From NCBI RefSeq assembly GCF_003060865.1, contig NZ_CP028918.1:442001-506000 (forward strand): a DNA stretch of 64,000 nt. The letters are read 5' to 3'. Within the stretch, counting starts at the first letter, position 1. Each line of letters starts with the position of its first letter. The position numbers and the translations under genes are program-made. The notes below the pieces were generated by a model, which saw only the letters and a program-made list of their open reading frames with translations, did no database searches and was not told the DNA's origin. This document shows positions 28,156 through 37,124 of the stretch, piece by piece. The DNA is from Gemmobacter aquarius (GTDB lineage Bacteria; Pseudomonadota; Alphaproteobacteria; Rhodobacterales; Rhodobacteraceae).

Positions 28156-28866
28156 ATGGCGAACACTCATATCCTTTCGGCATTCGACCGTGATCTGGAA
28201 GCAGTGCAGGCGCATGTGATGCGGATGGGCGGACTGGTCGAGGCGGCGCTGCTGGATGCGGCGGATGCGCTGGACAACCGCGACGAGGAACTGGCGCAGC
28301 GGGTGCGCGCCGGTGACAAGGCGATCGACGCGCTGGAGCAGGATATCCAGACCGAATGTGCGCGGCTGATCGCGCTGCGCGCGCCGATTGCGGGCGATTT
28401 GCGGACCGTGCTGACGGTGATGCGGATCGCCGCAGCCTTGGAGCGGGCGGGCGATTATGCTAAGAACCTTGCCAAGCGGGCGGCGGTCCTGTCGCAGATG
28501 TCGCCGCTTGGCGCGTCGACCGGATCGGTCAAGCGGATGGCGCGGGCGGTGGTGGTGCTGCTGAAGGATGCGCTGGACGCGTATATCGCGCGCGATGCGG
28601 TGGTGGCCGAGGATATCCGCCAGCGCGACCACGAGATCGACCAGATGTATAACGCGCTGTTCCGCGAATTGCTGACGCATATGATGGAAGATCCGCGCAA
28701 TATCACGGCGGCGATGCATCTGCATTTCATCGCCAAGAACATAGAACGCGTGGGCGACCATGCCACCGGCATCGCCGAGCAGGTGATCTATCTGGTGTCG
28801 GGCGCGATGCCCGGAGACGAGCGGCCCAAGGCCGAGGCCGTTCAAGGCATGGGGGCGCGCGGCTGA
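28156..28866 (+). CDS. phoU: Phosphate signalling regulator PhoU
   Basis: PhoU links the Pst transporter to the PhoR sensor and keeps the Pho regulon off when phosphate is plentiful. The 236-residue protein is two three-helix bundles; the duplicated metal-binding motif appears as DxALxxxD-like segments (AGDKAIDALEQDI; IRQRDHEIDQMYNALF). Its stop shares one base with the phoB start (TGATG). Its partner sensor PhoR is not encoded in this cluster. Confidence 0.95.
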   Translation: MANTHILSAFDRDLEAVQAHVMRMGGLVEAALLDAADALDNRDEELAQRVRAGDKAIDALEQDIQTECARLIALRAPIAGDLRTVLTVMRIAAALERAGDYAKNLAKRAAVLSQMSPLGASTGSVKRMARAVVVLLKDALDAYIARDAVVAEDIRQRDHEIDQMYNALFRELLTHMMEDPRNITAAMHLHFIAKNIERVGDHATGIAEQVIYLVSGAMPGDERPKAEAVQGMGARG

Positions 28867-29564
28867 TGGCTGCGCCCTCGGTGACGCATCCGCGGGTGCT
28901 GCTGGTCGAGGATGAACCGGCGCAACGCGAGGTGCTGGCCTATAACCTCGAGGCCGAGGGTTTCGACGTGACGCAGGCCGACAATGGCGAGGATGCGCTT
29001 TTGCTGGTCGAAGAGGACGCGCCCGACATGATCATCCTGGACTGGATGATGCCGAAGGTTTCGGGGATAGAGGTGTGCCGCCGCCTGAAGCTGCGCCCCG
29101 AGACGCGGGGGATACCGATCATCATCCTGTCGGCTCGGGCCGAAGAGGTGGACCGTGTGCGCGGGTTGGAAACGGGGGCGGATGACTATGTGATCAAGCC
29201 CTATTCCATGGTCGAGCTGATGGCACGGGCACGGGCGCAGATAAGGCGGGTGCGGCCTTCGACCGTTGGGGTGGTGCTGGAGTTCGGCGACATCCGGCTG
29301 GACGCCGAGACGCATCGGGTGTTCCGGGGCGATACCGTGCTGAAGCTGGGGCCGACCGAGTTCAGGCTGCTGGCGGCATTCATGGAAAAAGCGGGCAAGG
29401 TCTGGACGCGCGAGCAGTTGCTCGACCGGGTCTGGGGGCGCGACATCTATGTCGATACGCGCACGGTCGACGTGCATGTGGGCCGCCTGCGCAAGGCGCT
29501 GGTGGCGAACGGGGCAAGCGATCCTATCCGCACGGTGCGCGGGGCAGGCTATGCACTGGGCTAG
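28866..29564 (+). CDS. phoB: Phosphate regulon response regulator PhoB
   Basis: OmpR-type activator of the Pho regulon, 232 residues. Receiver domain with EDE at 15-17, phospho-acceptor D59 in IILDWMMP and Lys in VIKPYSM. The winged helix is the PhoB type (GPTEFRLLAAFMEKAGKVWTREQLLDRVWG region, YVDTRTVDVHVGRLRKAL), whose recognition helix reads the Pho box. It closes the pstCAB-phoU-phoB operon and likely activates its own promoter. The final codons and stop lie in an 18-base tandem duplication. Confidence 0.95.
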   Translation: MAAPSVTHPRVLLVEDEPAQREVLAYNLEAEGFDVTQADNGEDALLLVEEDAPDMIILDWMMPKVSGIEVCRRLKLRPETRGIPIIILSARAEEVDRVRGLETGADDYVIKPYSMVELMARARAQIRRVRPSTVGVVLEFGDIRLDAETHRVFRGDTVLKLGPTEFRLLAAFMEKAGKVWTREQLLDRVWGRDIYVDTRTVDVHVGRLRKALVANGASDPIRTVRGAGYALG

Positions 29565-29588
29565 GGCTGTGCGCTGGGCTAGGGCTGT
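29553..29588 (+). repeat. 18-base tandem duplication across the phoB stop
   Basis: GCACTGGGCTAGGGCTGT (29553-29570) is repeated at once as GCGCTGGGCTAGGGCTGT (29571-29588). The first copy contains the last phoB codons and its TAG stop. The remaining gap of about 270 bases up to the next gene holds no recognisable element. Confidence 0.8.
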
Positions 29589-29859
29589 GAGCGCAGGTTG
29601 ACCGAAAGCAAGTTCGGGCGCGTCTGTTCGGCGGGGGCCTGCCGAAAGGAAATCGCTGACACCTATGACGCAAGTCGGAAGGGGTGCGGGCTGTTGACCG
29701 CAGGCTTGGCCGGGCCTTAACGTATAAAGGTTGTGCGGGCCTGTGTGGTTCGCCTGTGATGGGCCAGCTTGCCCGATTTCTTGCCTGTCAGTTTTCTTCC
29801 GTTGGTTGATCCGGTCCAGAGCGACCCGAAACTTTATCGCATCGCAAGGGTATCCCGCC

Positions 29860-31449
29860 GTGCAGAGAGCAACGCGCGACGAGAGACGTGCATTTTTGGC
29901 AACGCGTATCGGCAGCATTGTGTTGCCGCTTCTTGCGGCTGTCATCTGGGGCGTCATCGCCTATCGTGCAGAGGTCGACACGACGCGGCGCCATGCGGTC
30001 GACAATGCCGTGCTGGTCGGCCAGTACCTCGAACGGATGATCCAGACCCAGACCGTTATCCACTCAGCCGTGCGGGTGCGGGCCGAGACCGAGGATTTCG
30101 GGTTTTTGCGGAGCCGGCGATTTCACGAGTTTCTGGCGGGCCTCGAAAAGAACAACGTGTCGATGCGCGGGGTGGCGGTGATCGGGACCGACGGGACATT
30201 CGTCTCGACCAGCAGGGCCTTTCCGATCGACGGGCGTTTCGGGCCACGGGCCTATCTGGATGCGATTGCGGGCGGGTCCGAATTGTTCATCGACCGGATC
30301 AAGCTGGAGCTACGCAAGGAGGATGCTTTCGTCGTGGCTTCGCCTTTGCAGATGCCGGACGGGCGGGTGCTGGTGATCGTCTCGGCGGTGGACAGCAAGC
30401 TGATCGGGGATTTCCTGAAAGGGATCGCGACACGGACGGGCGACATCGCTTCGGTGATGCGCGAGGACGGGTTGCTGATGATCCGCAATGTGCCGTCCGA
30501 GCCGATGATGCTGCCGCCTGACGCAGGCGTGCGAAAGGCGATCAAGGTCGATCCGGTGCGGGGCTGGATGACGACCGTGGCGGCGACGGACGGGATCGAA
30601 CGGCTTTACGCCTATCACAAGATGGGCGATCTGCCGCTTTATGCCAATTTCGGCACGCCGACTGCGGCGGTGACGACGACATGGCTCAAGCGGGCGCTGC
30701 CGGTCTGGGTGCTGTTCGCCGCCATCGGGCTGTTTGCCGCGCTGACCGCGAACCGCCTGCGCCAGCGCATGGCGCAGCGGTTCGAACTGGAAACCGCGCA
30801 TCGGCGGGTGGAGGCGGCGGAGAAACTGGCGGACGAGCGGATCAGGCTGATGCGCGAGACGAACCATCGGGTGAAGAACAATCTGTCGCTGATCGTTTCG
30901 TTGATCAACATGCAGATGCGCGGCAAGGCCGGGATCGACGGCAACGAATTGAAGGCGCGGATCGGAGCGATCAGCCGCGTGCATGACCTGATGTATCAGG
31001 CGGCCGACGGGGTGCATGTGGATTTTTCCGAAACGCTGCGCGAGATTGCCTACAGCCCCGCCATCGTGCCGCGCGAGCATGGAATTTCGGTGATCTGCGA
31101 GACCGAGACGGGGATCGTGCTGGGGCCGGAGACGACGACTCCGCTGGCGATCATCGCGGCCGAATTGCTGACCAACGCGGTAAAACACGCGTTTCAGGGG
31201 CGCAGTGCCGGAACCATCCGTGTGCGGCTGAACCGCAAGGGCGAGACGGGACTGATGGAGGTCAGCGACGATGGCGTGGGCCTGCCCGAGGTGGCGCCGC
31301 GCCGGTCGGGGGCTGCGATCATCGACGCGCTGGTGCAACAGATCGGGGGAGAGATTTCGCGCGATAGCGGGGCCGAGGATATGAGCGGCGAGGGACGCGG
31401 CACCTTTGGCTTGCGGATGCGCGTGAGTTTTCCTCTGCCCGCCGCGTAA
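29860..31449 (+). CDS. HisKA_2-type membrane sensor histidine kinase with Cache-like sensor
   Basis: Sensor kinase of 529 residues from the GTG start at 29860 (AAGGG about ten bases upstream; the frame is open to 29731). Two helices (about 17-36 and 280-297) bracket a periplasmic region of about 240 residues with Cache-like features (GVAVIGTDGTFVSTS, FVVASPLQMPDGR). The kinase core is the HisKA_2 type: ETNHRVKNNLSLIVSLINMQ (H336), then ELLTNAVKHAF and SDDGVGLPE. Such kinases often work in general stress response or with unlinked regulators. Adjacency to phoB does not make it PhoR: the domain type is wrong for that. Confidence 0.88.
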   Translation: MQRATRDERRAFLATRIGSIVLPLLAAVIWGVIAYRAEVDTTRRHAVDNAVLVGQYLERMIQTQTVIHSAVRVRAETEDFGFLRSRRFHEFLAGLEKNNVSMRGVAVIGTDGTFVSTSRAFPIDGRFGPRAYLDAIAGGSELFIDRIKLELRKEDAFVVASPLQMPDGRVLVIVSAVDSKLIGDFLKGIATRTGDIASVMREDGLLMIRNVPSEPMMLPPDAGVRKAIKVDPVRGWMTTVAATDGIERLYAYHKMGDLPLYANFGTPTAAVTTTWLKRALPVWVLFAAIGLFAALTANRLRQRMAQRFELETAHRRVEAAEKLADERIRLMRETNHRVKNNLSLIVSLINMQMRGKAGIDGNELKARIGAISRVHDLMYQAADGVHVDFSETLREIAYSPAIVPREHGISVICETETGIVLGPETTTPLAIIAAELLTNAVKHAFQGRSAGTIRVRLNRKGETGLMEVSDDGVGLPEVAPRRSGAAIIDALVQQIGGEISRDSGAEDMSGEGRGTFGLRMRVSFPLPAA

Positions 31450-31549
31450 CGCGTGTCTAGGGGGCGGGTTTCGGCTGGGGGGCTTTGACCTTGGCCGGTG
31501 AAACTGGCATGTCGGCAGCAATGGAAATTCGTTGCGGAGGGCTTGGGCC

Positions 31550-33055
31550 ATGCTGACCGGAAAACATCTTATCGCCGGAGACTGGGTTTCGGGGCCGGGA
31601 CGGTTCAAGTCCTCGCCCGCAGCGGGCGAGGGGTTCGAGTTCTCGAGCGCGTCGGTCGCCGAGGTGGACCGTGCGGTGAAGGCGGCGGAAGAGGCCTATT
31701 GGTCCTATTCCGCGCTGACGCGGGAAGAGCGGGCGGTGTTTCTGGAACGCATCGCCGACGAGATCGAGGCGCGGGGCGCCGATCTGACCGCCACGGGAAG
31801 CGCCGAGACGGGCCTGCCCACCGCGCGGCTGGATGGCGAGCGCGGGCGCACGACGGGGCAGTTGCGGCTGTTTGCCAGCCATATCCGCAAGGACGATTTC
31901 CTTGACCTGCGCCATGACGCAGCACTTCCCGACCGTAAGCCGCTGCCGCGCCCCGACATCCGCATGATGCAGCGGCCCGTGGGGCCGGTGGCGGTGTTCG
32001 GCGCGTCGAACTTCCCGCTCGCGTTTTCGACGGCGGGCGGCGATACGGCGTCGGCTTTGGCGGCGGGTTGCCCTGTGGTGGTCAAGGGCCATCCGGCGCA
32101 TCCGGGAACCGGCGAGATCGTAGCGCAAGCCATCGACGCGGCGATCAGGGCCTTGGGCCTGCATCCGGGGGTGTTCTCGCTGGTGCAGGGGGTTGGCAAC
32201 GATCTGGGGGCGGCGCTGGTGCAGCATCCGCTGATTACGGCGGTCGGGTTCACCGGGTCGCTGGGTGGCGGGCGGGCGCTGTTCGATCTGTGCGCGCAGC
32301 GTGCGGTGCCGATCCCGTTCTATGGCGAGTTGGGGTCGGTCAACCCGATGTTCGTGCTGCCCGCCGCTGCGGCGGCGCGGGGGGCTGCGATCGCTGCCGG
32401 CTGGGCCGGTTCGCTGACCATGGGGGCGGGACAGTTCTGCACCAATCCGGGGTTGGTTCTGGTGATGGAGGGGGCCGAGGGCGATGCCTTCGTCGCTGCT
32501 GCCAAGGATGCGGTCGCGGCCATCGGCCCGCAGGTGATGCTGACCGAAGGGATCGCCACGGCCTACCGCCAAGGGGCCGAGCGGATCGGGGCTGCCAAGG
32601 GGGTGCGGGCCGTGCTGACCAGCATGTGCGACCGCCGCAACGCCTCGCCTTATGTGTTCGAGGTGTCGGGTGACGATTGGCTGGCCGACCATACGCTGGG
32701 CCATGAGGTGTTCGGCCCCTTGGGCGTGATCGTGCGGTTGCGCGACGAGGCGCAACTGTTCGCGGTGGCGCGCGGGCTTGAGGGGCAGTTGACCTGCACC
32801 TTGCAGATGGACGAACCCGACACGGGCCTTGCGCGGCGACTGATGCCGGTTCTGGAGCGCAAGGCCGGGCGTATCCTTGCCAACGGCTTTCCGACGGGGG
32901 TCGAAGTGAGCGAGGCGATGGTGCATGGCGGGCCCTATCCGGCATCGACCAACTTTGGCGCGACAAGCGTGGGGACGATGGCGATCCGGCGCTGGCTGCG
33001 GCCTGTCGCCTTCCAGAACCTGCCCGAGGCGCTGTTGCCCGACGCGTTGCGGTGA
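31550..33055 (+). CDS. Aldehyde dehydrogenase (NADP+), alpha-ketoglutaric semialdehyde dehydrogenase type
   Basis: Oxidises 2,5-dioxopentanoate to 2-oxoglutarate, the last step of several sugar-acid and hydroxyproline routes; the family call is from sequence, the physiological substrate is inferred. The 501-residue protein shows GASNFPLAFSTAGGDTASALAAGCP, KGHPAHPGTGE, FTGSLGGG, YGELGSVNP with the general base Glu, and GQFCTNPG with the nucleophile Cys. Start MLTGKHLIAG is chosen, with GGAGG about ten bases upstream. It overlaps the next gene by four bases (GTGA). No sugar-acid pathway genes are beside it. Confidence 0.9.
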   Translation: MLTGKHLIAGDWVSGPGRFKSSPAAGEGFEFSSASVAEVDRAVKAAEEAYWSYSALTREERAVFLERIADEIEARGADLTATGSAETGLPTARLDGERGRTTGQLRLFASHIRKDDFLDLRHDAALPDRKPLPRPDIRMMQRPVGPVAVFGASNFPLAFSTAGGDTASALAAGCPVVVKGHPAHPGTGEIVAQAIDAAIRALGLHPGVFSLVQGVGNDLGAALVQHPLITAVGFTGSLGGGRALFDLCAQRAVPIPFYGELGSVNPMFVLPAAAAARGAAIAAGWAGSLTMGAGQFCTNPGLVLVMEGAEGDAFVAAAKDAVAAIGPQVMLTEGIATAYRQGAERIGAAKGVRAVLTSMCDRRNASPYVFEVSGDDWLADHTLGHEVFGPLGVIVRLRDEAQLFAVARGLEGQLTCTLQMDEPDTGLARRLMPVLERKAGRILANGFPTGVEVSEAMVHGGPYPASTNFGATSVGTMAIRRWLRPVAFQNLPEALLPDALR

Positions 33056-33813
33056 GAGCGCGGCTTACAGCGCTATACGAAGGCGAGAGCCGCGCTGCGG
33101 TGCGGTTCCGCTACGGGTTGTTGCTGTTCGATCTGGCGACGGTGGTCTTCATCGTCGCCACATCATTCATGGCGCGCAGCTTCTGGATCGAGGTGGTCGA
33201 TGTCGCGCTGGGCGTGCTGATCGCCGTCGAGTTCGCGTCGCGGATCCTTGCGGCGCGCGACCGGCGGGGCGAGGTCTTGTCGGTGGCAGGGATTGCCGAT
33301 CTGGTGGTCATCATCTCGCTTCTGGCACCGCTGGCAGGCGAGGGGTTGGCCTTTCTGCGGGTGGCGCGGATGTTCCGGTTGACGCGCTCGCCCTTGGTCT
33401 TGCGGCGGTTGCGGCAGGATTGGGGGTTTTTCCGCCAGAACGAGCAATCGGTCGTGGCGGGGGTGAACCTTGCCATCTTCGTTTTCGTGATGACGGGGCT
33501 GGTCTATGAGACTCAGGTCGCCCGCAATCCCGATGTTCGCAACTATGCCGATGCGCTTTACTTTACCGTGACCACGCTGACGACGACGGGGTTTGGCGAC
33601 ATCACCCTGACCGGCACGGACGGGCGGCTGTTGTCGGTGCTGGTGATGATCTTCGGCGTGTCTTTGTTCATCCGCCTGATACAGGTTCTGGTGCGCCCGC
33701 CCAAGGTCGAGCACAAATGCCCGACCTGCGGCTTGCTGCGCCACGATTACGACGCGGTGCATTGCAAGGCCTGCGGCACGGTCCTGAACATCGAGGACGA
33801 GGGCGCGGTGTAG
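33052..33813 (+). CDS. Voltage-gated-type potassium channel with C-terminal zinc ribbon
   Basis: Six-helix potassium channel of 253 residues. An S4-like helix carries regularly spaced Arg (R103, R106, R109, R112 in FLRVARMFRLTR) and the pore loop ends in the filter TTTGFGD (177-183). After S6 the cytosolic tail contains CPTCG...HCKACG, a four-Cys zinc-ribbon pattern, where other small channels have an RCK domain or nothing. GTG start overlapping the dehydrogenase stop implies co-translation. Role of the ribbon is unknown. Confidence 0.9.
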   Translation: MRARLTALYEGESRAAVRFRYGLLLFDLATVVFIVATSFMARSFWIEVVDVALGVLIAVEFASRILAARDRRGEVLSVAGIADLVVIISLLAPLAGEGLAFLRVARMFRLTRSPLVLRRLRQDWGFFRQNEQSVVAGVNLAIFVFVMTGLVYETQVARNPDVRNYADALYFTVTTLTTTGFGDITLTGTDGRLLSVLVMIFGVSLFIRLIQVLVRPPKVEHKCPTCGLLRHDYDAVHCKACGTVLNIEDEGAV

Positions 33814-33821
33814 ACCACCCC

Positions 33822-33840
33822 GATTTTTCTGCGAAAAATC
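33822..33840. repeat. Family B palindrome after the channel gene
   Basis: GATTTTTCTGCGAAAAATC, a seven-base inverted repeat around CTGCG, nine bases after the channel stop. It may serve as a terminator stem. The rest of the 418-base gap to 34231 shows no gene, RNA or promoter I can support, and is noticeably lower in GC than average. Confidence 0.7.
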
Positions 33841-34231
33841 ACGCCCGTGCCTGACGGTCCGGTGCGGGTGTCGGCGCAAGAAAAGGGGGCCGTCTGCCCA
33901 GCCCTTACAGGTAAATATTGACGCGTAGATATGTCGTCCGGTAGGCGAAATGAGGGTTGGCAACGGCGCGTCGGACCCTCTTGGCGCACACAATAGGTAG
34001 CGCAAGTGCCGCATCTTGTTGACAGCACCCTAGGGAACGACCGCTCGCAGTTTTGTGCGACGCCATTCGAAGCAAAGGCCCGGTTCAATCAGCCAGCACG
34101 ACCGCAGGTGCCGCTCTGGACAGAAAACGGTTGTTCAACGGACAGAGAACAGGCGATCCTGTCTTCAGACGTCTGGCCACTTGGGGAATGTCAGATACCT
34201 TTTGGTCTGCTGTTTATTGGCGAGGTAGGCT

Positions 34232-34477
34232 TTGGCTATCAGAGACAGCGAGCGACGCCGCCTTTTCTTTATCGGTGTGCTGCATATGTTTGCAGCGATT
34301 CTGATCCTCGTGATCTGTCTGCTTTTGTTTAGAGTCGAAGCGTTCCACTCATCGATGGGCGCGAAGATATTTCCTCCGCTCCTTTTTCTGAGCGGGTTAT
34401 TCTTCTACAGAGCTTATGGAAGAATAAGGCGCTTTCTTCACATATCGGAACAAAAACAGACTGAACACAACACGTGA
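34232..34477 (+). CDS. Small hypothetical membrane protein
   Basis: Possible 81-residue protein from a TTG start (GAGGTAGG upstream). It has a basic N-terminus (IRDSERRR), two hydrophobic helices (FFIGVLHMFAAILILVICLL and IFPPLLFLSGLFFYRAY), and a basic tail, a sensible two-helix inner-membrane topology. No family is recognised. It lies in a lower-GC pocket with another overlapping frame open on the same strand, so it could be chance. Function unknown. Confidence 0.4.
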   Translation: MAIRDSERRRLFFIGVLHMFAAILILVICLLLFRVEAFHSSMGAKIFPPLLFLSGLFFYRAYGRIRRFLHISEQKQTEHNT

Positions 34478-34663
34478 ACTAGGCCGATCTCAACCGTAAC
34501 GCTGGAGCGAATCTTTGTGTATTGGCTTGCTTCCGTTAGCGAGCGTCAAGTTGGATCATGGTGGGACAATGAAAATGTTGACACCCCCCAGACGTAGGCT
34601 GGCATCAACATTTATCGCAGTGGGCTTGGCCGTCTGCCTCCCTCTTGGCCGTGCCGGCCAATT

Positions 34664-34780
34664 CACCCCCCGAAGATATTTGGGCAAGCGTGAAAAGGAA
34701 TGGGGCCTGCTTTCATGCTCGTTCAAATATCCTCGGGGGGAGGGCCGCTTGCGGCCCGTGGGGGCCAGACAGCCCCCTGC
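34664..34780. repeat. Complete family A element, two facing copies
   Basis: The left copy reads CCCCCCGAAGATATTTGGGC then AAGCGTGAAA. The right copy is its inverse: TTTCATGCTCG, then TTCAAATATCCTCGGGGGG and a GC-rich hairpin (GGGCCGCTTGCGGCCC). The centre is a 16-base spacer. It sits just before the 3' end of the minus-strand DMT gene. The remaining bases from 34478 to 34663 hold nothing recognisable. Confidence 0.8.
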
Positions 34781-34787
34781 GCCGTTG

Positions 34788-35675
34788 TCAGTGTTCGTCT
34801 TTCAGCAGCAGGAAAAGCGCGAGGATGGACAGGGCGATCCCGATCAGGATCGTCGCGGGGGGTGCCGCGCGGCCCAGCGCGATTTCCCACAGGATGACCC
34901 AGCTGGGCACGAGGTAGGTATAGGCCATGACCTTGGCTGCGGGCAGGCGCATCGTGGCGTATTGCACAAGGACGAAGGTGGCAGCACTTGCCGCGATGGC
35001 GATATAGACCAGCGTGATCCAGACGATGGCGGGCAGGCCTGCCCAATCCGTCACGGTCAGGTCGTGCCAGCCGAGCAGGGTCAACAGCGCCCAGCCCGCC
35101 ACCATCATGCCGAAGGTGAAGGTGACGGCAGCCTCGCCCCGGTTCAGTTTACGCACGAGCGCGGCGTAAAGCGCATGGGCCATGCAGCCCCAGAAGAAGA
35201 TGAATTCGCCCCTGCCGATGTGAAAATTCAGCAGCGCGTGCAGGTCGGCGCGGAAGATGACCCAGAGCGCGCCTGCCCCGCCTATGGCGAGGGCGAGTGC
35301 CATGCGGGGCGTGACGCGCTGGCGCAGCGTGAACCAGCCGAAGCCTGCTGCCATGGCGGGGGTCAGGGTGAAGACGGCGGCCGAAGACACTGGCGCCGCC
35401 GTCTTCAACCCTTCGAACATCGCGACGAAATAGGTCGCCATCAATCCGCCAAGGACAAGGTAGCGCCAGGGTGCCTGCAAGGCCTGACGGTTCAGGCGGC
35501 GCAAGGCTGCGGCTGCCGCGCCCACGATTGCGCCCGCCAGCAGGAAACGCACCGAGGTGAGGGCAAGGGGCGAGATGAAAGGTGCAGCCATCGAGCCGAG
35601 GCTGAAGGAGCCTGCGACAAGGGCCGAGAAGCTGAGCATGGCCAGATGGCCGCGCTGCGGGTCGGTCAGGATCAA
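34788..35675 (-). CDS. DMT-family (EamA) transporter
   Basis: Inner-membrane exporter of the drug/metabolite transporter superfamily, 295 residues with ten predicted helices in two EamA repeats (AMLSFSALVAGSFSLGSMAAP first; the second repeat from EFIFFWGCMAHALYAALVRK). The Arg-Phe segment LTSVRFLLAGAI and the terminal LVPSWVILWEIALG are family landmarks. Substrate unknown, often amino acids or metabolites. It begins 22 bases after the LysR gene on the same strand, so the regulator and exporter are probably co-transcribed. Confidence 0.9.
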   Translation of the reverse strand: MILTDPQRGHLAMLSFSALVAGSFSLGSMAAPFISPLALTSVRFLLAGAIVGAAAAALRRLNRQALQAPWRYLVLGGLMATYFVAMFEGLKTAAPVSSAAVFTLTPAMAAGFGWFTLRQRVTPRMALALAIGGAGALWVIFRADLHALLNFHIGRGEFIFFWGCMAHALYAALVRKLNRGEAAVTFTFGMMVAGWALLTLLGWHDLTVTDWAGLPAIVWITLVYIAIAASAATFVLVQYATMRLPAAKVMAYTYLVPSWVILWEIALGRAAPPATILIGIALSILALFLLLKDEH

Positions 35676-35697
35676 AACGGATGGCCTTGGTTCAGGG

Positions 35698-36582
35698 TCA
35701 CAGGGTCCAGCTTTTGGCGGCGTCTTTCAGGACGGTGAGGAAGGCCTGGACCTTGCGGGTGCGGTGCAGATCGACATGGGTGACGATCCAGAGTGGCGCG
35801 TCCCATTCCGGTCGGGGGGGCAGGACCTCGACCAGATCGGGGTCCTTCTGGGCCTTGAAGGCCGACAGGAACCCGATGCCGAGGCCTGAACGGATCGCCG
35901 ATTCGAGAGCTGCCGGTTCGGTGGCGCGGTAGGTCAGGGATTCGGGCGGGGTGATGCCGCGCAGCCAGCGATAGAAGGGGGCGCGGCTTTCGGCCGAATC
36001 CGTCACGACGAAATGATGGGCGGAAAACTCGGCCTCGGACTGCGGCAGGCCATAGCGTTCGGCATAGCTGCGGGTGGCGTATAGGCCGGTCCTGATGCGG
36101 GCGAGCGGTTGGGCGACGTTGTCGGGTTCTTCCGGCGCGGCACCGGCGCGGATGGCCACATGCGCTTCGCCGTAGTCGAGGCGGAAGACACGCATGTCGG
36201 TCAGGAAGCGCAGGATGACATTGGGATGCAGCGTCTGGAACTGGCCCATGACCGGCATCAAAAGGTCCGAGAGGCCGACGATCGATGTCACGACCAATTC
36301 GCCCGCGACGGTTTCGCCGTGCCCTTTGATACGGTTGGCAAGCTGGGCAAATTGCTCGTCGGTGGTTTGGGCGACGGTAAGCAGGTCATTGCCTGCCTCG
36401 GTCGGGGTATAGCCGCGGGCGTGGCGCTGGAAGAGGCGTGTGCCCAATCGCTTTTCCAGCGCGTCGATATGGCGGATCACGGTGGCGTGGTGAACCCCCA
36501 GCACATCCGCCGCGCCCGAGACGGTACCGAGACGGGCGACCTGAAAGGCGGTGCGGATTTCATCCCATGTGTCGATGGTCAT
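35698..36582 (-). CDS. LysR-family transcriptional regulator
   Basis: Regulator of 294 residues: N-terminal winged helix (AFQVARLGTVSGAADVLGVHHATVIRHIDALEKRLG region) and a C-terminal periplasmic-binding-like effector domain from about residue 90. Start MTIDTWDE fits the family; the frame extends upstream through repeat DNA without similarity. It precedes and probably controls the DMT exporter on the same strand. Unlike most LysR pairs, the target is downstream, not divergent. Effector unknown. Confidence 0.92.
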   Translation of the reverse strand: MTIDTWDEIRTAFQVARLGTVSGAADVLGVHHATVIRHIDALEKRLGTRLFQRHARGYTPTEAGNDLLTVAQTTDEQFAQLANRIKGHGETVAGELVVTSIVGLSDLLMPVMGQFQTLHPNVILRFLTDMRVFRLDYGEAHVAIRAGAAPEEPDNVAQPLARIRTGLYATRSYAERYGLPQSEAEFSAHHFVVTDSAESRAPFYRWLRGITPPESLTYRATEPAALESAIRSGLGIGFLSAFKAQKDPDLVEVLPPRPEWDAPLWIVTHVDLHRTRKVQAFLTVLKDAAKSWTL

Positions 36583-36680
36583 CACTTGTGCGCCTGTGAA
36601 CATGTCCGACGCTATCTGGCCATAAGGCGCGCGGGCTTGCAAGTGCGGCTGCGGCTGGTTTGCGGACTTCCGGCGGTGCG

Positions 36681-36795
36681 GCAGGGGGGCTGTCTGCCCC
36701 CCACGGCGCGTGCCGCGCCTCCCCCCGAGAGTATTTCCTGCCAAGTGTGAAAGGCATGACCGGCTGCTGTTTCACCCTTGCCGAAATACTCGTCT
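36681..36795. repeat. Complete family A element in a divergent promoter region
   Basis: A left hairpin (GGGGGGCTGTCTGCCCCCC) and CCCCCGAGAGTATTTCC with the tail CCAAGTGTGAAA face an inverted right copy, TTTCACCCTTGCCGAAATACTCG. Unlike other loci it lies between two start codons, LysR (leftward) and ffh (rightward), so it cannot simply be a terminator here. The right copy has no hairpin. Confidence 0.75.
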
Positions 36796-36867
36796 TTACA
36801 GCGGCGGGCGCGACGGAACAGGACGGGCGGCCTGTTCGGTTTTATGAAACGGGCAGGGGTCGGGCGC

Positions 36868-36886
36868 GATTTTTCGCAGAAAAATC
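36868..36886. repeat. Family B palindrome upstream of ffh
   Basis: GATTTTTCGCAGAAAAATC, seven-base arms around CGCAG. It lies 43 bases before the predicted ffh -35 in the LysR-ffh gap (36583-37124). Apart from this palindrome, the family A element and the promoter, that gap shows nothing. Confidence 0.7.
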
Positions 36887-36928
36887 GGAGTGGGCGTGGG
36901 GGTGACGCTTGCGGGCGGGGGGCTTGGC

Positions 36929-36957
36929 TTGACACGCGCGGGGGATGGGCGTAGGGG
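36929..36957 (+). promoter_or_regulatory. Predicted sigma-70 promoter of ffh operon
   Basis: TTGACA, a 17-base spacer and TAGGGG. The -35 is consensus and the -10 is the GC-tolerant type common in Rhodobacter promoters. It would give a leader of about 160 bases before the ffh ATG. Confidence 0.55.
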
Positions 36958-37124
36958 CTGGCGGTAATTCCCGGGGGCATGTTCGCTTCCGGTCCCTTGG
37001 CTTTTGCCGGGATCGCCATCTGCCAGCGCGTTGCGCCCGCAGGTGCCTTTTCCTATTTGCCTTGGGTTCACTGTCTGCCGGTCCCATAGCGGGCCATCCC
37101 GAAATGCCCCTTGGAGGTGCGCCG

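Noticed and set aside
29731..29859. N-terminal extension of the HisKA_2 kinase from 29731
   Set aside because: The extra 43 residues are Cys/Pro-rich without a sensible topology, and the GTG at 29860 has a ribosome site just before the membrane helix.
34515..35738. 407-codon plus-strand frame antisense to the DMT transporter
   Set aside because: It passes through a family A repeat and shadows a clear ten-helix transporter.
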